From Pyrenopolyporus hunteri (taxonomy: Eukaryota; Ascomycota; Sordariomycetes; Xylariales; Hypoxylaceae): DNA of 64,000 bases. Positions 37,178-47,862 of this stretch are shown in pieces (position 1 is the first letter of the stretch; each line of letters begins with the position of its first letter). The DNA is taken from contig CADCXC010000013.1 of assembly GCA_902806595.1 (NCBI GenBank), positions 992,001 through 1,056,000 on the forward strand, given 5' to 3'. The notes under the pieces are model-generated. The model did not search any database, was not told the DNA's origin, and saw only the letters and a list, made by a program, of their open reading frames with translations. The translations under genes and the position numbers were made by a program.

Positions 37178-39612
37178 ATGTACTCGCAACAAGCAGCCAT
37201 GGCGACAGCAGCGCAGAAGCCCGAGACTTTCATGCTCAGCACGGAAGCCCAGCGAGCCTTGCCGCACGATGCGCAAGTAGCATTGCAGCAAGTTGATAAT
37301 TGTAAGCCGGCATAACCACCCCCTGTGATCGGACCCCCTTTATATTCTGTTACTTACCCAAACGACCACAGTGAAATATTTCCTTATCTCAGCACCGGTC
37401 GACTGGCAACCGGACCAGTACATCCGCCGTTTTCTGTTGCCAACGGGCGAGTACGTTTCCTGTGTGTTATGGAACAATTTGTTCCACATATCGGGAACCG
37501 ACATCGTGCGATGCCTCTCTTTTAGGTTCCAGGCCTTCGGCCGTCCCGTAAAGAACTCGAAGAAATTCGAAGAGGGTATCTTCTCTGACCTGCGTAACCT
37601 CAAGTCGGGGACGGACGCTTCTCTCGAAGAGCCTAAAAGCCCCTTTTTGGACTTCCTCTATAAGAATAACTGCATCCGAACACAGAAGAAGCAGAAGGTC
37701 TTTTACTGGTATAGTGTGCCACATGACCGCCTGTTCCTCGATGCTTTGGAAAGGGATTTGAAGAGGGAAAAGATGGGCCAGGAGGCTACGACGATGGCTG
37801 TTAGCGAACCGGCCTTGTCATTCGAATACGACTCTTCGCAGTCTCTTTACGAACAGTTGACGAAGTCTCAGCAAGCCAACTCCTCAGCCTTCAACAACGC
37901 CCAGCAGGCTTCTTTTTCTCAGTCGCAGGCCCCATCCCCCGTGATGCGGGCCATGGATCCTATGCCGCCCCCGCAAATGATGCCTCAGTCGATGGCCCCT
38001 TTAGCGGATGGGATGGACGCCATGGTACCATACAACACGATGGCGACAATGGCTCCGGCTATGCCCCAGCAGATTCAACACGTCCAGCAGGTGGTCAAGA
38101 GGGAGCCTGATTTCAGCCGCGTTCAGTACAACCAGAATGGTGTCCCAATGACTCATCAGCGTCACGCGTCGATGCCAGCCTACGGTCTTGAATACTCGCC
38201 TGCTCCCTCGTTCGTGTCTTCTCACTACGAGGACTACAGCAACCGAGGCATCTCCTTCGAGCCGATCACGCCTCCTCAGCAAGCTTTAGCAATTGGGGCT
38301 GAGCCCGCTTATATTGCTAATGAGGAAACCGGTTTATACACGGCAATTCCCGACCACCTCGGCGTGACCGGTATGGGCGGAATGATTCAGTTGCCTCCGT
38401 CCAATCTAGCCGGACCGCAGTTCTCGCGTGCTTATGGTGCCAACAATGTCTACTCTGTGATCGAAGGGTCACCGACATACAAACAGAGAAGACGGCGTTC
38501 ATCCATCCCCCCTACGGTGTCGACGATAGCAGCTACTCAAGCTCAGGCTCAAGCAGCCGCCCACCGGCCTTCAGACTTGAGGAGGTCGGTCTCAGCATCG
38601 GTTGGCCCTGTAGCTGAAGGTGACGAGTCCCAAGGCAACTCGCCTCCCGGCCTTTCGTACAGCAACTCGACAATATCTCTCGGCCAACAACATGTGGACA
38701 TGTCAAGACATGGTACCCCGTTATCGACGGTAGAGGGCAGCCCTGCTCTCAACCCCATGTCCCTTCAGAGGCAAGACTTCTCCCAATTTGCTAGTGATGA
38801 CCTACATGATGGTTCATTAAGCGAGCAAAGGGTAATGCAGGCTGGGCCGAACGTGGTCCGCAGGGCTCGATCAGCGACCGTCATGGAGATGGGCCCTTAC
38901 CCCCAAAAGTCTCACTCGTGCCCGATTCCCACCTGTGGTCGTCTCTTCAAGCGCCTCGAACACCTGAAGCGGTAAGATCAGTTATTTTCTTTTCGTTACT
39001 TGTGTGGTGCACCGTTGTGTATCTGACCAATTATTTAGACACGTGAGAACCCATACCCAAGAAAGACCCTACATTTGCCCCTACTGTAACAAGGCATTCT
39101 CCAGATCCGACAACCTAGCACAGTATGGCTTCCAATCCTTTTCTAATTTTCGTTTGTCAACTTGAAGATCCTGTGATGAGCAACGATGTCCGTGCGATGC
39201 ACGCTTTTTGAGACCGAAATCTAGCAATCCGCGTCAAGGCACCGCATGAGAAGCGTGCAACAGCGCTCACATCAGCTCATCACAAGAAGCGACAAGTTCG
39301 ATTCGCAAAGCTTTAGCTAACTCGCGTTGCAGGCACAAGCGCACACACGATCGCGGAGAGGGTGCTGAGGGCGGGTTGACTCTATCAGGCGAAGACGAGG
39401 AAGAGTTCTCTGGTGAGGACCAGCTCGGCTCGCTTGGGGAGGCTTCGCCCAACTCAGAGTCCGGCTATATCCCGACGTCTCTAAGCTCCGTCGCTGCGCC
39501 GATACCTACGTCTAATGGCCTTAACACCGGTGGAATGTCTCAGTCCACCTTCAACCCTTTGCAGACGCTGAGTATGCCTATGACGATGAGTACTCCGGCT
39601 GGGGCGATGTAA
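37178..39612 (+). CDS. STE12: Ste12-like transcription factor (STE domain plus two C2H2 fingers)
   Basis: Exons 37178-37301, 37372-38971, 39039-39122 and 39333-39612, coding for 695 residues. The STE homeodomain-like DNA-binding region is at about 42-200: LKYFLISAPVDWQPDQYIRRF, CVLWNNLFHISGTDIVRC, FRFQAFGRPVKNSKKFEEG and CIRTQKKQKVFYWYSVPHD. The middle is Gln/Pro/Met-rich. Two C2H2 fingers follow at 558-580 (CPIPTCGRLFKRLEHLKRHVRTH, read in two pieces across intron 2) and 588-608 (CPYCNKAFSRSDNLAQ, then HKRTH across intron 3). The tail is acidic then Ser/Thr-rich. Fingers are typical of filamentous fungi and absent from yeast Ste12. The family acts downstream of Fus3/Kss1-type MAP kinases in mating and invasive growth, including appressorium function in plant pathogens. 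Exon 3 (84 nt) is phase-symmetric, so skipping it keeps frame. Confidence 0.98.
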
Positions 39613-41059
39613 GCCCAACTTGAATATAGTTATAACGGGGGATGCATTATGATTAGGCGTACCTGTCTCATTTCGGCGGGGGCCCACCCGGGTTTAGCGG
39701 GTTGATTTTTACGGTATATCGCGTCTAGAATTATGGAATTTCATTACAGGCATGGGCTAGAGAGAGTGGTGGTCGGAATTGTTAGCGCTGCAGAGCGGTT
39801 GTGTTTCGCCCATTTGAGCATGAGTATACCTGGGAAAAAATAAAAGAGAAGCCGAAGAAGCATCTGATAGACAGGATGGCAGGATGTCCGATGAGACGGG
39901 CGCGCTGCTTCGCGGGGAGAAGTAATGCGGATGGCTCTAGCGCAGGCAGCGGAAGAAACGGGGAAAACAAAAAAAATAACTCGTGCATTTGTATATATAT
40001 CTGCTTCGCTCTTCTTCTTTTGTTCGCATTTGTGGCGGCCGGCTGGCAGTAGGGAACTACGGGAGATGATACCAGGTATTTCGGGCCGCTATTCGGTTGT
40101 TCCAAGATCTTCAATAAATATTGATGTATAAAAAAAATTGATTTATAAAAAAAATTGATTTTGACAGCTATAATTCAATGTATTATTAAAAAATGAGGGT
40201 ATGGTACCATACCTCCTTATTCCTTGTCGTGACTTCACCTTTGTGTAAGAGGCCGTTTAGCCTGGTAAGAAGAAGTGATAATTACTCCTATCTAGCTCTC
40301 GCTGAGTGTCTTTAATAGATCATACCTGTCTGCGTAGTTACCTAGGTAGGTAGTTACTTACTCGAACATGTGTAATGTAGTTGCTCTAAGTAGGTAGGAT
40401 GGAAGCATGCAAGTCCAATAAACCTTCGACTTCCCTATGTCCCTTCTAGACCAAGTAGGTAACGCCTTACCTTTCGACTCTTCCGCTTGCCGCGATATCA
40501 TCTACTGTCGACAGATGCTCCTTCTAGCCTACGCGGGTTCCGCTTGGTATACCGTCCTCTGCGGTGATAACGAAAACCTACATATGTAGCTGGGTAGGTA
40601 GGTAGTTAGGCTAAGAGACATATCGATTTTCCTGGTCGAGTCTACGGTATCGTCCTAGAAGGGGGAAGCTATGGGCGACTGCCAGGTTTGAAATTTGTAT
40701 AGGAGGGTAGGGGCTTCGGGTTGTGCACGGTGATATACGTGGTGGTCAGTGTACTAGTATATCTAGGTACCTAGGTATTCACTTTCTCTTAGGTAGGTTC
40801 CTATCTATCCACCTAAGCTATACAGGGAGATTCGGTGATCTCTAGTATGCTGATATCCACCTAATATCACAAAACTCCACCCAAGACTTTTCCACTCTTC
40901 CGCTCTACATAAGGCCTCCAAGTCCAAAACCAATGGTGATCTTATTGGGGCAAGTACGCTCATAAGCGCTATGTCCTAGAGAGGTACTCATAAGACTAGA
41001 AGTTCCTTGCGCGCTGTTGTACGAGACCGAAGGTAGGTGGTAGGCATGTGTCTATCTAC
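39613..41059. other. Spacer downstream of STE12
   Basis: No gene seen. It includes the STE12 3' region, two perfect 17-bp tandem copies at 40128-40144 and 40145-40161, and several CCTAGG motifs (for example 40340 and 40769). Confidence 0.5.
40128..40161. repeat. Two perfect 17-bp tandem copies
   Basis: The unit ATAAAAAAAATTGATTT occurs twice back to back in the STE12 3' spacer. Confidence 0.9.
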
Positions 41060-41707
41060 TCAGACTTCACACCCCCCAAGTTCGTACTGATTGGCACGCG
41101 AGAGCCGGCGTGCCGTGAAGGCTATATGGGATGGCTGCCGTCCTGCCTCCTTGTGCTTATATCCGGCCCCTTCTTCGAGGGCCCTGAAGATGTCCTCGCA
41201 ATCGAGATGGCCATCGGGACCGGCGTCGGGGCAGGCGACCTTGGATCTGATGCACTCTATCTGTTCCTCGTTGACGATCCTGCTGAGGATGTAGTTGTAT
41301 TTTTCCTTGGCCGAGGGGATGGCCTTGTCGTCGACGCGCAGCTTGGTTATCATCTGGCTGATCCAGGTGGGCAGATCCGCATCTTCGAACAACACAACTG
41401 GGTCGGGAAGTAGAGCTTCTTGTGCTGGTTTATTAACAGGCGAGGCCGGCCTGGAAAGGGAACCGTCGGCAGCATTGAGGTGGAAAGTTAAGTTAGTGGT
41501 GGAAGCGTTGGCGACATTGCCGCGGATTACGCGGTGTAGCTCGAGTGTTCTGTCAATCAAGTTCTCGACCTCACGGCGCAGGTCGTCGAGTAGGACGCGT
41601 ATCTCGTTGAGTTCGCCGCTGGTCCGACTTGCAACCTCATCGCTCATGTAATCCACAGCGACTCTGAGAGCCGCCTCGATGTTATGGGGTGCAGGGGAGT
41701 CAGACAT
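41060..41707 (-). CDS. Small Gag-like protein, single exon
   Basis: A 215-codon uninterrupted frame starting MSDSPAPHNIEAALRVA. The N-terminal third is helical and heptad-like (LNEIRVLLDDLRREVENLIDRT), probably a coiled coil. A Ser/Pro/Asn linker leads to LPTWISQMITKLRVDDKAI, followed by KYNYILSRI; these resemble the helical core of fungal LTR-retrotransposon Gag proteins (W..QM..KL..D...). No zinc knuckle, protease or reverse transcriptase follows and no LTRs are seen, so if the resemblance is real this is a solo or domesticated gag fragment. The C-terminal ~45 residues are basic. G+C and codon use look like ordinary genes and no RIP decay is visible. It could instead be a lineage-specific coiled-coil protein. 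Confidence 0.6.
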   Translation of the reverse strand: MSDSPAPHNIEAALRVAVDYMSDEVASRTSGELNEIRVLLDDLRREVENLIDRTLELHRVIRGNVANASTTNLTFHLNAADGSLSRPASPVNKPAQEALLPDPVVLFEDADLPTWISQMITKLRVDDKAIPSAKEKYNYILSRIVNEEQIECIRSKVACPDAGPDGHLDCEDIFRALEEGAGYKHKEAGRQPSHIAFTARRLSRANQYELGGCEV

Positions 41708-42019
41708 CTTGTCGATCTGTTGTTGTTGCAGTCGCGACTGAAGTGTAAGACTCGCCTATTGTCTCGGGTCTAGTATGCTCAAGTATCTAGACATATGGAT
41801 GTGAGACTTAAGTTAGGTGCGACAGAGATATAAATATCAGTTGGGATGGACGGGAATAAATCTCGAAGGATCGGTGGGCTTCCTATGGCCATGGCCTCTT
41901 AGGCAGAGACGGTAGGCTGCATTCTACCTTATAGTGAGACGCTGGAAAGAGTCTGTGTTGTTTCCGTCCATCACAGACCACCAGATGAGCTCGGTAAGGC
42001 ATTCGTGACTGAGGCCCGC
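41708..42019. other. Short spacer, Gag-like gene to FAF1
   Basis: 312 bp between a minus-strand start and the FAF1 stop codon. It should contain the promoter of the Gag-like gene. No other signal recognised. Confidence 0.4.
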
Positions 42020-42937
42020 TCACCTCCGCCTTCTCTTCCCGCCACCTCTGGCTCCTGATCTCCTGTCGTCGCCTTGTATCTCAGCAATATCCTTCCGGCT
42101 GAGCTTCAGCATGCCATTCCTTAGCCTCCCCACCGCAGGGGCATCAACGGCCCTTTCTCTCTTCCTAATCTTAGGTTTTCCTTTTGAGGCCGCGCTTGTA
42201 GGCCGTTCGAGAATAATACCGTTTTCGCGGGCCTCCTTTCGCCTCTTCGTCTCACGCGCGTTCGCGGCGGCCACGATCCCTTTTCGATGCGACATCGGCA
42301 TTTTGGCCTGCTTAAATATGCTGGTCTTGGAGCCGAGCGCTGCTAGTCGCAGATCTGTGGCTTTATGGCGGTTGCGGCCGACATGTTCAATGCTACCATC
42401 GCCTTGACCTGACCCGGAGAAAAGATGTGATTCGGACAACAGACGCTGCAGCGCTAGGTCGTTCTTCAAGAGCGAAGGCGCGTCCTCTTCCGCGGCAGTT
42501 TTTTGCTTCGCTTTCGGGGCTGTGGAAGAAGAAGCTGGGTCTAGCAAGGAGGATGGTACGCGCGAGGATAAATATGCTTTACTCTCGCGCTTGGAGAGGG
42601 GATCGTTGGAGAGCGTGGGAAGAGTGCTCGTGTGAGTAACTACTTCGACGACTTCAGTGCTTGAAGCACTAGGCGGCGAGGATTCCGACTCGGGGTCTGG
42701 TTCAGACCCAGAATCGGATACACCATCCCAGGAAGCCCCGGAGGCATCGTCGGAATCGTCCGAGTCGGAGCGCAGATCCTCGGGCTCGTCAACCGACGTC
42801 GGGTTGGGGACAGTGTGCGACGGTTCTAACGGCGCGAATTGCGCCTCGAAGTGCCGGCGGAAAATAGCTTGAGCATCATCCTGCGACACTGAGGGCTCCG
42901 GTTTGCGCGATTTGCGCTTACCCAGCATTGTCATCAT
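42020..42937 (-). CDS. FAF1: rRNA-processing protein Faf1-like
   Basis: A single 305-codon exon; the start may be any of three close ATGs (MMTMLGKRK), with MLGKRK the conserved-looking one. N-terminal DDAQAIFRRHFEAQFAPLE is the usual beginning of the Faf1/C1orf131 family. An acidic Ser/Asp region (SDSDDSDDASGAS) follows. The C-terminal half carries the basic family block: RNRHKATDLRLAALGSKTSI, FKQAKMPMSHRKGIVAAANA, a KRRKEARENGIILE helix, and a final LSRKDIAEIQG with a Gly/Arg-rich tail. Yeast Faf1 is a nucleolar component of the 90S/SSU processome needed for 18S rRNA maturation. It is divergent from HIS6 across 337 bp. Confidence 0.9.
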   Translation of the reverse strand: MMTMLGKRKSRKPEPSVSQDDAQAIFRRHFEAQFAPLEPSHTVPNPTSVDEPEDLRSDSDDSDDASGASWDGVSDSGSEPDPESESSPPSASSTEVVEVVTHTSTLPTLSNDPLSKRESKAYLSSRVPSSLLDPASSSTAPKAKQKTAAEEDAPSLLKNDLALQRLLSESHLFSGSGQGDGSIEHVGRNRHKATDLRLAALGSKTSIFKQAKMPMSHRKGIVAAANARETKRRKEARENGIILERPTSAASKGKPKIRKRERAVDAPAVGRLRNGMLKLSRKDIAEIQGDDRRSGARGGGKRRRR

Positions 42938-43274
42938 TTTTATTTTGGTCGTGTAGGTAAGACAGCAGAGTCCGTGACTTCAAAGAGTTGAGTTTAAGAG
43001 AATATAAATTTTTAGTGGGTCCGAGAGTCTTCAACCGTTGAGGGAATAGCGCAAGTTGAGCCTTGCAGCTACCACGCTCAAGCTACGCCAATCAAGAACT
43101 GCATTTGGCTTTCGGATCCCGGCGCTAAAACACGACCCCGCCATAGCCTTGTGATGGCTAATGACATATTTAGATAAATAATTCCAAAGCCCCGCCATTT
43201 ACAATTTCAAACGAATTACACTCATCCAGCCATTCTATGAGCCTTGTTCGCTACCCAGGCGCTGTCCAACCATA
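42938..43274. promoter_or_regulatory. Shared FAF1/HIS6 divergent promoter
   Basis: 337 bp between two diverging starts, with a CCAAT box at 43088-43092 (+). I looked for a strict Gcn4/Cpc1 site (TGACTCA) expected for a histidine gene and found none; the nearest is TGACTT at about 42975. Confidence 0.5.
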
Positions 43275-44242
43275 ATGACACGGTTTAGGCCATGTATAGA
43301 CTTACACGCGGGCCAGGTCAAGCAGATCGTGGGCGGAACCCTCGACAGCTCGACCGCCGAGCTCAAGACGAACTATGTCTCGCAGCACTCTGCGGGTTAT
43401 TTCGCTCGTCTATATCGAGACAACGGTCTCGAAGGCGCACACGTTATTATGCTAGGTCCAGGGAATGAAGACGCCGCGAGCGAGGCTTTGGCAGCTTGGC
43501 CGGGCCACCTTCAGGTAGGCGGTGGTATTAATGACCAGAACGCTGCGGCGTGGATAGAACGGGGTGCTAGCAAGGTAAGGCAACGGCTTTGTTTGTGGAT
43601 ATTACCTATCTACGGATGGCTTATGAATCCTATCTGAGGAATGATATCGTACGGCGTGGCTGACTGGGGTTTCTAGTAGGTCATCATCACATCTTTTCTC
43701 TTTCCAGGAGGCAAGTTCAGTCAGGAGCGTCTAGACGCCGTATTAGCTGCGCTCGGTGGCCGGAAAGACCACCTAGTCATCGATCTTAGCTGTAGGCGGC
43801 GGGGTGATGATAAATGGTTCGTGGCCATGAATAAATGGCAGACCATCACCGACATGGAAGTGAATCAAGGTATATACCAGCACTTACTCTGTCCAACTGA
43901 GAAGCGTGTCCCTGTAATTCAAGGAGGACCGGGCTAAATGACATTTGTCTAGAGTCTATTAAGGCCTTAGAGCCATATTGCTCCGAGTTCCTCATCCATG
44001 CCGCCGACAACGAAGGCCTCCAGAAGGGTATCGATGAGAAACTCGTCGAGAAACTTGCTGAGTGGTGTAGTATACCGGTTACGTATGCCGGCGGCGGCAG
44101 AAACCTTGAAGACCTAGAGTTGGTCAAGAGGTTAAGCCACGGTAAGGTAGATCTCACTATCGGCAGTGCACTAGATTGCTTCGGTGGTACGGGGGTCAAA
44201 TTTGATGACTGCGTTACGTGGAATGCTAAACAGGAGCAATGA
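43275..44242 (+). CDS. HIS6: ProFAR isomerase, histidine biosynthesis (HisA-type)
   Basis: Exons 43275-43574, 43680-43869 and 43953-44242, coding for 259 residues. This is the (beta-alpha)8 barrel enzyme that isomerises the amino-ribosyl unit of ProFAR, the fourth step of histidine synthesis, in the cytosol. The strand-1 block RPCIDLHAGQVKQIVGG carries the catalytic Asp, followed by GGGIND with the first phosphate site. Then come VIITSFLFPGG just after intron 1, LVIDLSCRRR (strand-5 catalytic Asp), LIHAADNEG, and the second phosphate site PVTYAGGGRNLEDL with LTIGSALDCFGG near the end. Length matches the eukaryotic enzyme. Intron 1 ends in tandem acceptors 3 nt apart; use of the first would put an immediate TAG in frame. 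Confidence 0.97.
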
Positions 44243-44568
44243 ATAACCACAGCGGGAGAAGATAGTCATCAAGCTAGTCAAGTCGACAACCATCCAAAGA
44301 ATAACGCGTCGCGTATAAAAGAGAAGCTTGCTTTACGATGAGTACCAACTTTACCTATCCACACGGCTGGGAAATTCATTGGACGGGTATAAATACAAAC
44401 ACGGCCATTAAAAAGACTTAGGAACATAAGCCCAGCCCCTAGGTGTGAGATAATTTTGACAGACTGCGCGTGTAGCCATCGTGAAGATCGTGATCCTCCA
44501 GCTGTTTGACTCCTAGTTCTCCTGTTCTATCTCGTCCCAACACATATTCCTACACAATCTCAGTGCCG
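44243..44568. other. Convergent 3' spacer HIS6/coronin
   Basis: 326 bp between two converging stop codons. It should contain both polyadenylation regions. No gene or repeat seen. Confidence 0.5.
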
Positions 44569-46761
44569 TTACGACCTCAACTCTTCTAGCTCCAATTCAA
44601 GCTGTCGGATCCGCTCGCTCTGGTCCTGTGAGCCGGATCCCACTCGCTTCTTCAGGCTGTCCACTTCGTCCGTCAAGTGACTAATCTGTTGGTTTTGCAT
44701 GCTAATCATCTCCGTCTGTGTCTCTATAAGCTGCTTAATCTGTTCTAGGGTCGATTCGACACCTGGTCCGCCTGGCGAGCCACTTGGCTGTGCTGCAGTG
44801 GGAGTTGCAGCGGATGAGGTTGATGAATAGGTGGGAGACTTGATTGCCGGTGCCGCTTTCGGTAACGGCGCTGAGGTCGTCTTAGTTGGCGAGGCGGGCT
44901 TCGGCTCGGATCGTGCCGGGATCGCGCTACGTTGAGTCGGCTTTGCAATCTCCTCGAAACTTGAGGTATCGTCGTCGTCGACTTCCTCTTCGTCCTCGTA
45001 CTTCGAGGCTATCGCAGCCATGGAACGATTCTGCTCCTTCATGGTAGGGGGCGGAGACCGCGCCGCAACCGGGGTCGCCGCTGGCTCCGGTTCCTTCGGA
45101 GTGGGCTTCGGTGCAGGAGCCGGAGCGGGCGTTGCGGCAGGGGGTTTATAATCAGCAGGAAGTTCGACGGGTGCGTTACCGTCATAGATGCTCTCGAAAT
45201 CGATCTTAGGCGGTAGACCGGTTTTACCGGAGAGCCACTCGCTGGCGCTGACACCAGGCTTGATGCCTGAAACCGGCGGGTAGATGTCCGACTGGAACGT
45301 CTCAGCCCGTCGGGGGACGGTGAAGGAGATAGGCTCGATGTAAGTATCATTGACGGTCTTATATGCCCTCATAACTTCATTTTCGTGGACCTTCGGCCGT
45401 GAGCTAGTGTTCATAAACCATGAGTGGATGAGATGCGATAACTTACATTGACGCCGCGCTTCGGAACAAACGCAATACCCCTCTGAGGTTCTATAGATTT
45501 ATATTCAGAGAGGAATTCGAACTTATCGTTTTCGTATTCGAAGTATCGGATGTTGCCGTCACTAATAGAACCTAGGTTAGATATTTATTTTATGGGCCAT
45601 ACAAAGGGTAGTGGGAAATCCTACCCCTTTCCAGCGAGATACAAGCAGTTACAACCGTCGTCTAAGTCGAGGTTAGTCCTCCTGTGATACGAACGAACAG
45701 GTTAGGTATCTTACCCCAGAAAGGCATGCAAACGCCAGAGATACTATCGAGAACCGTAAATCCGCCAATAGGGGTATTGTTACCAGGTTCCCAGAGAGCA
45801 AGCTGGCGATCACTCATCCGTGAGAAGCCTGTTGTAGCGAACCTGTTATGTTCTCCTAGCCAGACAGTTCGGCTATTTTTGGCACCCTCGTGGCCTGGGC
45901 CTTCGTGCGCAGCACGCTCCTGTCGTACGTCCCATACGCGAAGCTTCTTGTCCCTCGAGGTTGTAACGAGCATCGTGCCATTGGCGTTCCATGATAGACT
46001 TTGGACAATGTCGGGGTGCTTCAGCGTATGAGGAGCAGAGCCGGCGCCCACATCCCATATCTTGATTGTGAAGTCTCCGGAGGCGGAAGCAAGTATGTTC
46101 TCGGCGGCAGGGTTGAATAAAACTTGGCCGACCTTTCTCGAATGGCCGGTCAATTTGGCAACCGGAGATACGTCAGCGGGCTCTTCGGCGTCCGTAAATA
46201 AAGTAAAGCCCTCAGGCACCTGCCATAGCATTACTTTCCCATCTTCGGAGGCGGATGCGATTATGCGGTCGTTAAACGGGTTCCTTGAGTAATAATATTA
46301 GGTTAAGGTCTTCGAATAGGGGGAGTTTCAACCACTCCAGGGGTCGCGTGCGCACCAGTCGGTATCGAGAACGGCGGCGGTATGGCCACGAAATAGAGGA
46401 ATAACGTCGGGGAGCTTGCCCTTTTCACCCAAGGGGATCACTGCGAAGGCGCCCCCACCACTGGCCTCCCAATTGACAGAGAGATAATCCGGATTGGCCT
46501 ATTGCGACCAAAACCGTCAGTCCTGGGCTTAGTGGACACGAAAGGGGGCGGCGGCGGCGGTGGTGGTGGAAGAAGCTGACCTTAACCAAGTTGGTATCCC
46601 AAGCATTTCGACTTATACGTAGGTTATCGTAGCAGAATTCCTTCCGCGTAGCTTTACCGAAGACATGTCCTTAGTCAAGGTTAGTCGAACCATCGCAATC
46701 GCAGGGGGGAGGGCGTTGAGGGCGTACGGTACTTGGACGCTCGAACGAAGCGCCCAGCCAT
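44569..46761 (-). CDS. CRN1: Coronin, actin-binding WD40 protein
   Basis: Seven exons in coding order: 46761-46728, 46669-46581, 46498-46356, 46283-45715, 45661-45625, 45561-45447 and 45390-44569, coding for 602 residues. N-terminus MAGRFVRASKYR is joined to HVFGKATRKEFCYDNLRIS, the coronin signature. Seven-blade propeller blocks include GHTAAVLDTDWNPFNDRIIAS (across intron 3), LTGHSRKVGQVLFNPAAENI, FTIKIWDVG, DKKLRVWDVRQ and DDGCNCLYLAGKG (across intron 4). The conserved C-terminal extension of the propeller follows (PEPQ-like segment SIEPQRGIAFVPKRG). A Pro/Ala-rich linker with acidic EDEEEVDDDD precedes a terminal coiled coil (about 560-602). Coronin binds F-actin and regulates Arp2/3 in cortical patches. 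Exon 5 is only 37 nt. The intron 2 donor GTCAGC is weak, and that intron carries a GGC/GGT repeat. Confidence 0.96.
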
Positions 46762-47244
46762 GATTGGTTGTAGGCAATTGGGATATTGATAAGATAGAAG
46801 GTGAGTCTGATAGTCAGCGAGGAGGTAGGATAAGAAGAGGAAGAAGAAGGGAAGGTGAGGAGACCGGCGATAGGGGAGAACGAAGCAATAAAGATATTAG
46901 GTAAGGATGGGATGGGATGGGATGTAAGAAGTCGATCAGTTGATTTGAACGATTGATTCAAGGAGCGAAACTTGAAGCTATGTACCCTGGTACCCCTATT
47001 GACCTGGTGCTCCTTACATATTAATTCTGCGGTGGGTCTCCCTTAAACTTTGAGCTCCAGCAAGGGACGGGACCTTATGCCTCTGGGAATTGTTTGAGGG
47101 CAAAGTGGGGTATACAGTTCACGTCCTAGGACCAGAAGTTAGGTGTTGCGCAATCAACGCAGGCTTGACCTTAGGTAATGAGGGCGAGGGTACCTGACTG
47201 TACCTGGGTGACCTAGCAGTCCTAGGTACCAGGTTAGGCACCTA
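46762..47244. promoter_or_regulatory. Coronin upstream region
   Basis: The coronin side of the divergent CRN1/POB3 spacer, up to the MITE. It contains GGGAT repeats (about 46907-46923) and CCTAGG motifs near 47126 and 47220. No gene seen. Confidence 0.45.
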
Positions 47245-47640
47245 CAGTGGGTTGTAAAAAGTTCCTACCCGGTGGCTGGTACTAGATACCCCCGTAAATT
47301 AAATATCCCCACTACTTAAAAGTAGTTTTTTTACCTTTTAACCTTCAATTTATTACGTATTATACGAAGCTATTTCGAATTTTTTAATTATAATGCGTGG
47401 AAAGGAATTATCCCTTATAACTAACAGGCTATTTATAAGTCTATATTACGATCGTTATTTAATTTTATACCGCATTAAGTTGCAGCTATAATCAAAGTTA
47501 ATAGGTGGTATACGAAATATTAATAAAGTGGGGGTTTTCTATTGCATCTATACGGTATATATATATATTTAATAGCTGTAATTAATTTGCGGGGTGTAGC
47601 GTGTACAGATCAGCGGGTAGGAACTTTTTACAACCCACTG
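47245..47640. mobile_element. mimp/impala-like MITE (Tc1/mariner group)
   Basis: A 396-bp element with perfect 27-bp terminal inverted repeats beginning CAGTGGGTTGTAAAAAGTTC at both ends (47245-47271 and 47614-47640), with weaker pairing for about 18 bp more. A TA dinucleotide flanks each end (47243-47244, 47641-47642). The CAGTGGG start and AAAAAGT core resemble Fusarium mimp and impala ends. The interior is AT-rich and has no transposase frame, so it is non-autonomous. It lies 222 bp upstream of the POB3 ATG, within the shared CRN1/POB3 promoter spacer. Confidence 0.92.
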
Positions 47641-47642
47641 TA

Positions 47643-47862
47643 CATAGGTATAATCACGTGCCCAAATCACCCATTTACGCCAAAAACCTTGTTCCCCCCC
47701 CCAGCCTTTTAGGTTAGGTACTTCCGCCTAACGCTGCTTAGCGCGTCGACGCGCCTCTCCGAACTTTTTTCTCTGATTAAGGCGGCGGTTTCTCTATCGT
47801 CGCACTCTCACCTCCCAAAGCTCACCGAAAGTCCATCATCATTCAACAACCCGACCATCAAC
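47643..47862 (+). promoter_or_regulatory. POB3 proximal promoter/leader
   Basis: 220 bp between the MITE and the POB3 ATG. The last ~90 bp are pyrimidine/CA-rich (leader-like). No consensus site is clear. Confidence 0.4.
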
